In this document: piece after piece, positions 1-5,614 of the stretch | Layout of the letters: each line of letters begins with the position of its first letter | How positions within the stretch are numbered: the first letter of the stretch is position 1 | Notes under the pieces: generated by a model | The model's database searches: none | The model's input: only the letters and a program-made list of their open reading frames with translations | What the model was told of the DNA's origin: nothing | Translations under genes and position numbers: made by a program | From: Alphaproteobacteria bacterium | Lineage (GTDB): Bacteria > Pseudomonadota > Alphaproteobacteria > DSM-16000 > Inquilinaceae | Length of the DNA stretch: 6,668 bases | Reading direction: 5' to 3' | Assembly: GCA_029263555.1 (NCBI GenBank) | Contig: JAJUFW010000170.1 | Span: 1 to 6,668, forward strand

Positions 1-445
1 AGACCGGATAGGTGACCTCGAAGGAATCGCGCACCTTGCCCCCGAGGAGCGTATGGACCGGCACGCCCAGCGCCTTTCCGACCACGTCGTAGAAGGCCAT
101 CTCGATGCCTGCCGCGATCTGGGACGCGGGCGTGAAGGGCGGGTAGGTGTTGGCGAAACGGAAATAGGCGGGCATGTAGGCTAGCAGCCGTTCATGCAGC
201 GCCGCGATCTGGAAGACGTTCTCGCCCAGCGCGACCTTCTCCAGCCCGACCTGGATCGCCGCGGGGTCCGGCATGTACATCCGGTAGCAGTCGAGGTCCG
301 AGATCTCGCCGACGCCGGTGATTCCGGCATCGGTGTCGAGCTCCAGGACGATGTGAGAGCTGATCGCGCCGGTCCGCCGCCGCGTCTGCACCGTGTGTAG
401 ACGGATGCCGGTGACGCGGATGCAGTCCCTGCTGTGTTCTTCCAT
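1..445 (-). CDS. Mandelate racemase/muconate lactonizing enzyme family protein, N-terminal part (runs off the window)
   Basis: The first 148 residues of an enolase-superfamily enzyme are visible; the C-terminal barrel with the metal ligands and catalytic Lys/His lies beyond position 1. The visible part is the N-terminal capping domain: a beta-rich start with GITGVGEISD (residues 41-50), then the family hallmark AGIEMAFYDVVGKALGVPVH (112-131) followed by TLLGGKVRDSFEVTYPV. Members abstract a proton alpha to a carboxylate and are often sugar-acid dehydratases, but can be racemases, epimerases or cycloisomerases; the deciding residues are not in view. The ATG at 445-443 follows the stop of the IlvD/EDD gene by 21 nt, with only a weak purine stretch (GGAACG) ahead of it, so it is probably the second gene of that operon and partly dependent on translation from upstream. 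The family call is firm; the reaction is unknown. Confidence 0.9.
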   Translation of the reverse strand, partial: MEEHSRDCIRVTGIRLHTVQTRRRTGAISSHIVLELDTDAGITGVGEISDLDCYRMYMPDPAAIQVGLEKVALGENVFQIAALHERLLAYMPAYFRFANTYPPFTPASQIAAGIEMAFYDVVGKALGVPVHTLLGGKVRDSFEVTYPV

Positions 446-466
446 GTCGATCGTTCCGTTCTCGGG

Positions 467-2185
467 TTAATGAATATCGGGTTCGGGCAGGCGGGGACCG
501 GCGCCGAGGAAGTCGAAATCGCAGCCGTCATTGGCCTGGGAGACGTGACGGGCGTAGAGCGCGCCATAGCCGCGCGGCAGCCGTTCGGGCGGCGCGGTCC
601 AGCTTGCCCGTCGTCGCGCCAGCTCTTCTTCCGGCACATCCAGGTGAAGGCGCCTCGCCGCGACGTCCACCTCGATCATGTCGCCGGTCCGCACATGGGC
701 GAGCGGCCCGCCGACATAGGCTTCGGGCGCGACGTGAAGAATGCAGGCGCCATAGGAGGTCCCGCTCATGCGGGCGTCCGAGATGCGGAGCATGTCGCGG
801 ACGCCGGCCTTCACCAGCTTGCGCGGGATGGGCAGCATTCCCCACTCCGGCATGCCCGGACCGCCGAGAGGGCCGACATTCTTCAGGACCAGGACATGGT
901 CGGGCGTGACGTCGAGGTCGTCGCGCTCCACCGCTGCGGCCATCTCGTCGTAGCTGTCGAAGGCGAGCGCCGGGCCGCGATGCTTCAGAAGCCGGGGATC
1001 GGCGGCCGAGGGCTTCATCACGGCCCCGTCCGGCGCGAGATTGCCGCGGAGGATCGCCGTTCCCCCATAGGGGAAGACCGGCCGATCGAGCGTCCGGATG
1101 ACATCGTCGTTCCAGACCTGGCTTCCCTCGATCGCCTCGCCCAGGGAGATGCCGGCGACGGTCAGGCAGGAAAGGTCCAGATGAGGCGCCAGGACGCCCA
1201 TCAGCGCCCGCAGGCCGCCTGCATAGAAGAAGTCTTCCATCAGATAGGCGCCCGACGGGCGGATGTTCGCGATGACCGGGACCTTCCGGGAAATCTCGTC
1301 GAATCTTTCGAGCCTGAGGTCGATGCCCGCGCGGCGCGCCATCGCAATGATGTGAATGATGCCGTTCGTCGATCCGCCGAGCGCCTGGTGCACGACGATG
1401 CCGTTGTCGATCGCCGCGGGCGTGACCACGCGATCGGGCGTGAGGTCGTGCCAGACCATGTCGACGATACGTCGGCCGGCCGCCGTCGCCATCCGTGAAT
1501 GGTTGGAGTCGGGCGCCGGGATGGCCGACGCCCCCGGCAGCGTCAGGCCCATCGCCTCGGCCACGGACATCATCGTCGCGGCCGTGCCCATCGTCATGCA
1601 GGTGCCGAAGGACCGGGCGATGCCGTTTTCGATCTCCATCCAGTCCCGCTCGGAGATCAGGCCCGCGCGCAGATCGTCCCAGTACTTCCAGGTGTCCGAG
1701 CCAGAGCCGAGAAAGCCGCCGCGCAGATTGCCGCGCAGCATCGGACCGGCCGGCACGAAGATCGCCGGCAGCCCCGCCGAGATGGCGCCCATGATCAACG
1801 CCGGGGTGGTCTTGTCGCAGCCGCCCAGAAGGACCATCCCGTCGATCGGATAGCTTCGTCCCAGCTCCTCCACTTCCATCGCGAGAAGGTTGCGGTAAAG
1901 CATCGTGGACGGCTTCTGATAGGGCTCCGCCAGCGACATGGCCGGCAGCTCGAGCGGGAAGCCGCCGGCCTGCCAGACCCCGCGCTTCACCTCATCGGCC
2001 CTGGCGCGCAGATGCGTGTGGCAGGGATTGATGTCCGACCAGGTGTTGATGATTCCGATGACGGGCTTGCCGGCGAAATCGTCGCGGTCGTAGCCGATCT
2101 GCCGGAGCCGCGACCGGTGCCCGAACGATCGCAGATCGTTGACGCCGAACCAGCGATAGCTTCTCAACTCCTCCGGCTTCTTCAT
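467..2185 (-). CDS. IlvD/EDD family dehydratase, sugar-acid (aldonate) dehydratase type
   Basis: This 572-residue enzyme belongs to the [Fe-S]- and Mg-dependent IlvD/EDD family, which removes water from 2,3-dihydroxy acids to give 2-keto-3-deoxy acids in the cytoplasm. Three Cys in the cluster-ligand positions are present: C55 in NPCH, C123 in GGCDKT and C196 in GTCMTMGTA. D124 and K125 match the metal ligand and carbamylated Lys. S474 and T476 in SDARMSGTSYG match the catalytic Ser/Thr. The length and the motifs NTWSDINPC, TMLYRNL and GGSTNGIIH resemble the pentonate/hexonate dehydratase clade (L-arabinonate and D-xylonate dehydratases) more than true dihydroxy-acid dehydratase of branched-chain amino acid synthesis; this clade placement is from memory of those sequences. 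The ATG at 2185 has a GGAGCGG ribosome site about 8 nt upstream. It leads a minus-strand operon with the MR/MLE gene, divergent from the DapA-fold gene. The exact sugar acid is not readable. Confidence 0.93.
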   Translation of the reverse strand: MKKPEELRSYRWFGVNDLRSFGHRSRLRQIGYDRDDFAGKPVIGIINTWSDINPCHTHLRARADEVKRGVWQAGGFPLELPAMSLAEPYQKPSTMLYRNLLAMEVEELGRSYPIDGMVLLGGCDKTTPALIMGAISAGLPAIFVPAGPMLRGNLRGGFLGSGSDTWKYWDDLRAGLISERDWMEIENGIARSFGTCMTMGTAATMMSVAEAMGLTLPGASAIPAPDSNHSRMATAAGRRIVDMVWHDLTPDRVVTPAAIDNGIVVHQALGGSTNGIIHIIAMARRAGIDLRLERFDEISRKVPVIANIRPSGAYLMEDFFYAGGLRALMGVLAPHLDLSCLTVAGISLGEAIEGSQVWNDDVIRTLDRPVFPYGGTAILRGNLAPDGAVMKPSAADPRLLKHRGPALAFDSYDEMAAAVERDDLDVTPDHVLVLKNVGPLGGPGMPEWGMLPIPRKLVKAGVRDMLRISDARMSGTSYGACILHVAPEAYVGGPLAHVRTGDMIEVDVAARRLHLDVPEEELARRRASWTAPPERLPRGYGALYARHVSQANDGCDFDFLGAGPRLPEPDIH

Positions 2186-2218
2186 CGAATCCGCTCCGTC
2201 GCCCCCGAAGATCTCCGT

Positions 2219-2247
2219 CTAGTACGACAAACTTGTTTTATCGTCAA
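2219..2247 (-). promoter_or_regulatory. Candidate sigma-70 promoter for the IlvD/EDD operon
   Basis: Read on the minus strand, a -35 box TTGACG (2247-2242, five of six to consensus) is followed by a 17-nt spacer and a weak -10 box TACTAG (2224-2219). Transcription would start near 2212 and give a leader of about 27 nt. The -10 box lies on the operator-like motif at 2220-2230, so a bound repressor would block it. The -10 match is poor, which is the main doubt. Confidence 0.5.
2220..2230 (+). promoter_or_regulatory. Operator-like motif 1, FadR/GntR type
   Basis: TAGTACGACAA fits the TNGTNNNACNA pattern known for FadR-subfamily GntR regulators at every fixed position. It covers the -10 box of the leftward promoter. 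An inverted second copy with 9 of 11 matching bases starts 19 nt after its end. That a regulator binds here is inferred. Confidence 0.55.
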
Positions 2248-2248
2248 T

Positions 2249-2259
2249 CTGTCATACTA
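2249..2259 (-). promoter_or_regulatory. Operator-like motif 2, inverted copy of motif 1
   Basis: On the minus strand this reads TAGTATGACAG, matching motif 1 (TAGTACGACAA) at 9 of 11 bases and the TNGTNNNACNA pattern at all fixed positions except the last. It overlaps the -35 box of the rightward promoter. The centres of motifs 1 and 2 are 29 bp apart, close to three helical turns, so dimers could sit on nearly the same face. Confidence 0.55.
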
Positions 2260-2278
2260 ACTATGCTTCTGGTATGAT
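2249..2278 (+). promoter_or_regulatory. Candidate extended -10 promoter for the lyase-regulator operon
   Basis: A -35 box CTGTCA (2249-2254, four of six) is followed by an 18-nt spacer and a -10 box TATGAT (2273-2278, five of six) preceded by TGG, which makes the extended -10 TGnTATGAT. The start would be near 2285, giving a leader of about 54 nt before the ATG at 2339. The -35 box overlaps operator-like motif 2. The -10 box sits in TGGTATGATCC (2270-2280), a degenerate third copy of the motif (7 of 11) whose centre is 21 bp from motif 2. Confidence 0.55.
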
Positions 2279-2338
2279 CCCTGGCAAGACAGGGACCTTC
2301 TCGGCCGCGCAAGCAGCGACAACGGAAAGGAGCGGAAA

Positions 2339-3271
2339 ATGCGTCCAAATTGCCTGGAACTGGCGGATTATCGCAAGTCGGTGGTGGCGGTTCCGCCGGT
2401 TGCCTGGACAGGCGATCTCGAGCTGAACGTCGCGTCGAACGCCGCCCTGGTCAGACATATGGAGGAAGGCGGCATCGGCATCCTGCTCTATGGCGGCAAT
2501 GCCAATCTTTATCACTTCGATCTCGGCCGCTTCCGCGCCCTCCTGGATCTTTTGCGCGAGATCACGTCGGCATCGACGGCGGTCATCCCCTCCATCGGGC
2601 CCGATTTCGGCAAGATGCTGGACCAGGCGCCGATCGTCCGCGAGTCGGGGTATCGGGACGTGATGGTGCTCCCCACCGCTTTTCCCGCGCGCGCTGCCGG
2701 GATCGAGCGCGGCGTCGGCCTTGTCGCCGATGCGCTGGGATTCGGGGTCGTTCTCTATATCAAGAAGGACCAGTACATCGAGCCCGATCGCCTGCAGCGC
2801 ATGGTCGACAGCGGCTCGGTCCGCTTCGTGAAATATGCGGTCGAGCGCCCCGACCCCGAGGGCGACGGCTATTTGTCTGACATACTCTCGGCGATCGGAC
2901 CGGAGCGGGTCGCGAGCGGCATGGGTGAGCGGCCGATCCACTCGCATCTGACGAGCTACGGGGTCGCGACCTTCACCTCCGGCGCGGCCTGCATCGCGCC
3001 CCGAGCGGCATTGAAGGTGCTCGACGCCTATCGGGCGAACGATCTTAAGAAGGCGGAATCGCTGCGCGCGCCCTTCCTGGAGTTCGAACGCCTGCGGGCC
3101 GAAATCGACGGCTTCGCCGTCATGCACGACAGCATCACGCTTTCCGGCATCGCCGACATGGGGCCGATCCTGCCGCTTCTGGCGAACCTGACCGCCGGCC
3201 AGCGCGACGCCATCGCGAAAAGTGTTGAGGATCTGCTAAGCCTAGAACATTCATGCCGCGAGGGCAGTTGA
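2339..3271 (+). CDS. Dihydrodipicolinate synthase/N-acetylneuraminate lyase family protein, variant active-site motif
   Basis: This 310-residue protein has the length and fold signature of class I (Schiff-base) lyases of the DapA/NAL family. The expected Schiff-base Lys is K165 in VRFVKYAVE and the conserved barrel Tyr is Y140 in VVLYIKKD. The usual T/S-T-G-E motif that holds the substrate carboxylate is absent: in its place is YGGNANLYH (residues 51-59), with about two residues fewer. The later segment GMGERPIHSHLTSYGVATF (194-212) also departs from DapA. It is therefore unlikely to make lysine precursors. Next to aldonate dehydratases, a 2-keto-3-deoxy acid aldolase or dehydratase role in the cytoplasm is the best inference. 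The ATG has an AAGGAG site (2327-2332) 6 nt upstream. It leads an operon with the downstream regulator gene. The fold call is firm; the reaction is uncertain. Confidence 0.9.
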   Translation: MRPNCLELADYRKSVVAVPPVAWTGDLELNVASNAALVRHMEEGGIGILLYGGNANLYHFDLGRFRALLDLLREITSASTAVIPSIGPDFGKMLDQAPIVRESGYRDVMVLPTAFPARAAGIERGVGLVADALGFGVVLYIKKDQYIEPDRLQRMVDSGSVRFVKYAVERPDPEGDGYLSDILSAIGPERVASGMGERPIHSHLTSYGVATFTSGAACIAPRAALKVLDAYRANDLKKAESLRAPFLEFERLRAEIDGFAVMHDSITLSGIADMGPILPLLANLTAGQRDAIAKSVEDLLSLEHSCREGS

Positions 3272-3307
3272 CCCAATCGAACGCCCATTGCAGGGGATCG
3301 TAAGGTA

Positions 3308-4039
3308 ATGACGAAAAGCGCAGCGGCGTCGGCGGGCGAGACTTCCGGTCATACGGACTCCAGCCGCTCGTTGAGCGACCGTGTCTATGAGGAGATCTAT
3401 CGGCGGATCTCCTGCAATGAATGGCAACAGGGCAGCCGTCTTCCGACCGAAATCGAACTGGCGGAGCAGTTCGGCGTTTCCCGCACCGTTCTTCGCGAAG
3501 CCCTTCTGCGTCTGAGAATCGACGGGCTGATCACCAGCCGGCCCGGCGCCGGCAGCTTCGTGACCGGCAAGCCCAGCCGGACCGTGTTCGACTTCACGCG
3601 GCCGGGAAGCATCGCCGACATTCAACGGTGCTACGAATTCCGCGTTGGGGTTGAAGGCGAGGCCGCGTTCCTCGCGGCCGAGCGGCGTTCGCGGCAGCGG
3701 ATCGAGGAGATCGAACGCACCCTGGAGGCGATGGATGCCTGCATCAAGCGCAACGACCTCGGCGCCCAGGAGGATATCGGGTTCCACCTCGCCGTCGCCA
3801 GGGCGACCGAGAACGACTATTACGCCAAGACCATCGAGATGGCGACGCACGCCATCATGGTCGGCATGAAGGTCGCAAGCGCCCTGTCGCCCTTACCGCC
3901 CGCCGAGCGCCTGATGCTCGCCTATACCGAGCATATGGGGATTTTCGAAGCGATCCGGGCCGGAGACAAGGAAGCAGCCCGCACCCGCATGCGCGCCCAT
4001 ATCGACAGTTCCCGCCGAAGGGTTTTCGTCGGCATCTGA
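3308..4039 (+). CDS. GntR family transcriptional regulator, FadR subfamily (FCD domain)
   Basis: This 243-residue protein has an N-terminal winged helix-turn-helix (about 22-90) with the GntR signature LPTEIELAEQFGVSRTVLREA (45-65) and the wing RPGAGSFVTG. An all-helical FCD effector domain follows (about 105-237). The metal/effector-binding residues of that domain are visible: D156 and H160 in DIGFH, H209 in EHMGIFEAI and H231 in RAHID, so a metal-assisted carboxylate ligand is likely. The gene lies 36 nt after the lyase gene, in the same direction, and is probably cotranscribed. It is the natural candidate to bind the TNGTNNNACNA-like motifs at 2220-2280 and so control both arms and itself, releasing when a pathway acid is bound. 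AGGGGA (3292-3297) is the likely ribosome site. The alternative TAAGG (3301-3305) is too close to the ATG. Confidence 0.93.
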   Translation: MTKSAAASAGETSGHTDSSRSLSDRVYEEIYRRISCNEWQQGSRLPTEIELAEQFGVSRTVLREALLRLRIDGLITSRPGAGSFVTGKPSRTVFDFTRPGSIADIQRCYEFRVGVEGEAAFLAAERRSRQRIEEIERTLEAMDACIKRNDLGAQEDIGFHLAVARATENDYYAKTIEMATHAIMVGMKVASALSPLPPAERLMLAYTEHMGIFEAIRAGDKEAARTRMRAHIDSSRRRVFVGI

Positions 4040-4047
4040 CGGACAAT

Positions 4048-4067
4048 CGCCGGAACGCGATCCGGCG
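4048..4067. terminator. Hairpin in the convergent gap, possible transcription end
   Basis: CGCCGGA (4048-4054) and TCCGGCG (4061-4067) form a perfect 7-bp stem with a 6-nt loop, starting 8 nt after the stop codon of the FadR-type regulator gene. There is no T-run on either side, so it is not a classical intrinsic terminator. It could protect the 3' end or assist Rho-dependent ending for either convergent transcript. Confidence 0.4.
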
Positions 4068-4069
4068 GC

Positions 4070-4089
4070 GCCGCGCCGGCCGGCGCGGC
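4070..4089. terminator. Perfect 20-bp GC palindrome at the convergent gene ends
   Basis: GCCGCGCCGG (4070-4079) is followed directly by its reverse complement CCGGCGCGGC (4080-4089), giving a perfect palindrome made only of G and C. It begins 2 nt after the neighbouring 7-bp hairpin and overlaps the last base of the stop codon of the racemase-like gene. With the adjacent hairpin it fills most of the 49-nt gap between two convergent genes, where a bidirectional end structure is expected. No T-tract follows in either direction. Confidence 0.4.
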
Positions 4090-4751
4090 TAGAGCGCGAG
4101 GCGCCGACGCAATGCGGCGACGGCGGCGTGCGGCGCCGTCAGCACGGGGCGCCCCAGCGCGGCTTCGACCGCCGGCAGGGCAGACGAAGTCGAGAAATGC
4201 GCCAGCAGGACGGCGTCGCAATTGGAGAGCTCGCTTGCGCCCTCCGCCACCAGCCGGTTGTGCCCCTCGGTGTCGCCGGCGCGCAGCCGCGCCATCGCCT
4301 CGGGAACGACATGGGTGACCAGCTCGGCATCGCTGCCCGCCGCCGCGCGCATCTCCTCGAACTCGGCGGCCATGGAGGCTAGGCTCGGCGCGAAGGTCGC
4401 CAGCAGCCCGAGGCGGCCGCCGAGGGCGAGGCCCGCTTCGAACATCGCCTCGTTCGGCTTCAGCACCGGGATCTCGGTGCGGCGCGCCGCCTCCTCGATC
4501 GCCGGACCGAAGGCCGAGCAGGTGAAGAGAATGCCGGCCGCGCCGGCCCGACGCTCGGCGTAGGCGGCAAGCTCGCAAAGCCGGTCCGTCAGGGCCACCG
4601 TCAAATCGTCGACCGCGGCGCGGTCGGGCGAGAGCGACGATTCCAAGAGGTCGACCAGTTCGGCCTCGGGCCAGGTTTCGGCAAAGGCATCGTGCACCGG
4701 CTGCATGGCGACCGGCGTCGCATGGATCAGCACGATCCGCGGACCCGCCAT
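4089..4751 (-). CDS. Aspartate/glutamate racemase superfamily protein, single-cysteine variant
   Basis: This 220-residue protein shows the two-lobed Asp/Glu/hydantoin racemase pattern: an N-terminal IVLIHATPVAM, the first catalytic Cys C78 in ILFTCSAFGPAIEEA, then KPNEAMFEAGLALGGRLGLLATFAPS (98-123). In the second half, where classical racemases carry the second Cys, it reads LLAHFSTSSA with H185; a different Cys (C178) lies seven residues earlier. Two-base racemisation in the usual manner is therefore doubtful. Decarboxylase, isomerase or hydrolase-like chemistry on a carboxylic acid is possible, as other members with altered Cys do this. The gene starts 2 nt after the stop of the GntR regulator, with a GGAGG site inside the end of that gene and 8 nt before the ATG, so the two are translated from one transcript. 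The superfamily call is good; the substrate is unknown. Confidence 0.82.
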   Translation of the reverse strand: MAGPRIVLIHATPVAMQPVHDAFAETWPEAELVDLLESSLSPDRAAVDDLTVALTDRLCELAAYAERRAGAAGILFTCSAFGPAIEEAARRTEIPVLKPNEAMFEAGLALGGRLGLLATFAPSLASMAAEFEEMRAAAGSDAELVTHVVPEAMARLRAGDTEGHNRLVAEGASELSNCDAVLLAHFSTSSALPAVEAALGRPVLTAPHAAVAALRRRLAL

Positions 4752-4753
4752 GT

Positions 4754-5461
4754 CTATTCCTCCACGTCGGGCATGCGGCTGATGAGATCGTCCAGTTCCC
4801 GCGTCCAGCGCCGCTTGTGGGAACGATGGATTTCCACGGCCGTCTGCGGATCGCCGCGACGGATCGCCTCCACCACCGCGGCGTGGTTCACCGTGGAATA
4901 GACCGGCTTTTCGCGCAGGCTCATGCTCTTGCGCCGGAAGCGGTGCGCCTGGTCGAGGAACATGCGCGCGACTTCCCGCAGGCGGCGGTTGTCGCAGAGC
5001 TCCAGCAACAGGCAGTGGAAGCGGTAATCGGCTTCGGACCAGGCATCCATGTCGTCGGCCGCCAGGGCAGCGTCCATCGCCGCGATGGCTGCGTCGAGCT
5101 GGGCCAGCTCCTCCGGCGGCAGTCGCCGCGACGCCAGCCGCTCCGCCGCCGCCGCCTCCAGGCAGCTCAGCATCTCGTTGATCTCGCGCAGGTCGCGGGC
5201 CGACAGCGGGACGATCTGCACCCCCCGGCGCGGCACGAAGCGCACGAGGCCCTCCTTCTCCAACCGAATGAGGGCCTCGCGGACCGGCGTGCGGCTCATC
5301 CGCAATTGCAGCGCGGCCTCTTCCTCCAGCATCTGGTGGCCGGGCGGCAACTCGTTGTTGAGGATCCGCTCGCGCAGCGTGCGATAGGCCTCGTCCACCA
5401 GGGAGCGGCGCGACGGACGCGCCGCCACTTGAGCCAAGCTCTGGTCTGCCCTCCTCGCCAT
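4754..5461 (-). CDS. GntR family transcriptional regulator with FCD domain
   Basis: This 235-residue regulator has a GntR winged helix-turn-helix at about 20-86, including the signature MLEEEAALQLRMSRTPVREA (44-63) and the wing VPRRGVQIV. A shorter all-helical FCD domain follows at about 92-220. Effector/metal residues are visible as D145 and H149 in DYRFH, N158, H193 in NHAAVVEAI and H215. It is a different FCD regulator from the one at 3308-4039, with little similarity outside the domain motifs. The start is well supported: GGGGGAGG ends 5 nt before the ATG, and a good promoter lies just upstream. It is cotranscribed with the racemase-like gene and divergent from the TRAP binding-protein gene. 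It probably represses itself and that transporter, and is relieved by the imported acid (inference from context). Confidence 0.93.
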   Translation of the reverse strand: MARRADQSLAQVAARPSRRSLVDEAYRTLRERILNNELPPGHQMLEEEAALQLRMSRTPVREALIRLEKEGLVRFVPRRGVQIVPLSARDLREINEMLSCLEAAAAERLASRRLPPEELAQLDAAIAAMDAALAADDMDAWSEADYRFHCLLLELCDNRRLREVARMFLDQAHRFRRKSMSLREKPVYSTVNHAAVVEAIRRGDPQTAVEIHRSHKRRWTRELDDLISRMPDVEE

Positions 5462-5491
5462 CGTCGCCTCCCCCTTATTTCGGAATTTTAA

Positions 5492-5520
5492 ATAATAAGA
5501 GCAGGATAATGCATACGCAA
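5492..5520 (-). promoter_or_regulatory. Sigma-70 type promoter of the GntR-racemase operon
   Basis: On the minus strand TTGCGT (5520-5515) is followed by a 17-nt spacer and TATTAT (5497-5492), a good -35/-10 pair in an AT-rich stretch. Transcription would start near 5485, with a leader of about 24 nt carrying the GGGGGAGG site. The -35 box lies in TGCATACGCA (5510-5519), whose arms match at four of five positions. That is a plausible autoregulatory operator. Confidence 0.6.
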
Positions 5521-5602
5521 TGGCCCGCGAACGGCCGGAGATGAAGCCCTTTCAGCGACTTTGTCCCACTTCCTCCGATTCTTCGTTGCCATACCCGGAA
5601 AC

Positions 5603-5614
5603 AACGTATACGTT
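5603..5614. promoter_or_regulatory. Perfect 12-bp palindrome, candidate GntR operator
   Basis: AACGTATACGTT is perfectly self-complementary. Widened to 5600-5617 the arms still match at eight of nine positions. Its GT-AT-AC core is the shape recognised by many GntR-family regulators, and it sits between the divergent regulator and transporter genes, 52 nt before the transporter ATG. The likely ligand is the product of the adjacent GntR gene at 4754-5461; this is inferred from position. Confidence 0.55.

Larger units (their letters stand above)
2186..2338. promoter_or_regulatory. Divergent promoter/operator region between the dehydratase and lyase operons
   Basis: This 153-nt gap has an AT-rich core (about 2219-2278) in an otherwise GC-rich window. 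It carries two back-to-back promoters whose -35 boxes are one base apart, and repeated GntR-type operator-like motifs over those boxes. The arrangement fits coordinated control of both arms, most likely by the FadR-type regulator encoded at 3308-4039. The individual elements are listed separately. No ORF is needed to explain the region. Confidence 0.75.

Noticed and set aside
467..2185. Annotation as ilvD (branched-chain amino acid synthesis) or edd
   Set aside because: Its length, sequence flavour and catabolic context point to the aldonate dehydratase branch of the family rather than to biosynthetic IlvD or phosphogluconate dehydratase.
434..2260. Long plus-strand open frames (354 and 253 codons at 434-1498 and 1499-2260) opposite the IlvD/EDD gene
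   Set aside because: They are antisense to a gene with all family catalytic residues, their translations are Arg/Asp/His-rich with no recognisable domain, and GC-rich codon bias produces such mirror frames.
2261..3127. 288-codon minus-strand open frame opposite the DapA-fold gene
   Set aside because: It is antisense to a well-supported gene, has low-complexity composition, no ribosome site or recognisable motif, and runs into the divergent promoter region.
2339..3271. Annotation as lysine-biosynthetic 4-hydroxy-tetrahydrodipicolinate synthase (dapA)
   Set aside because: The T-T-G-E motif is missing and the gene sits with sugar-acid dehydratases and a catabolic regulator, so only the fold-level family name is safe.
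5471..5500. AT-rich stretch as a possible insertion scar or attachment site
   Set aside because: No flanking direct repeats, inverted terminal repeats or integrase gene; a promoter for the divergent regulator explains the AT richness.
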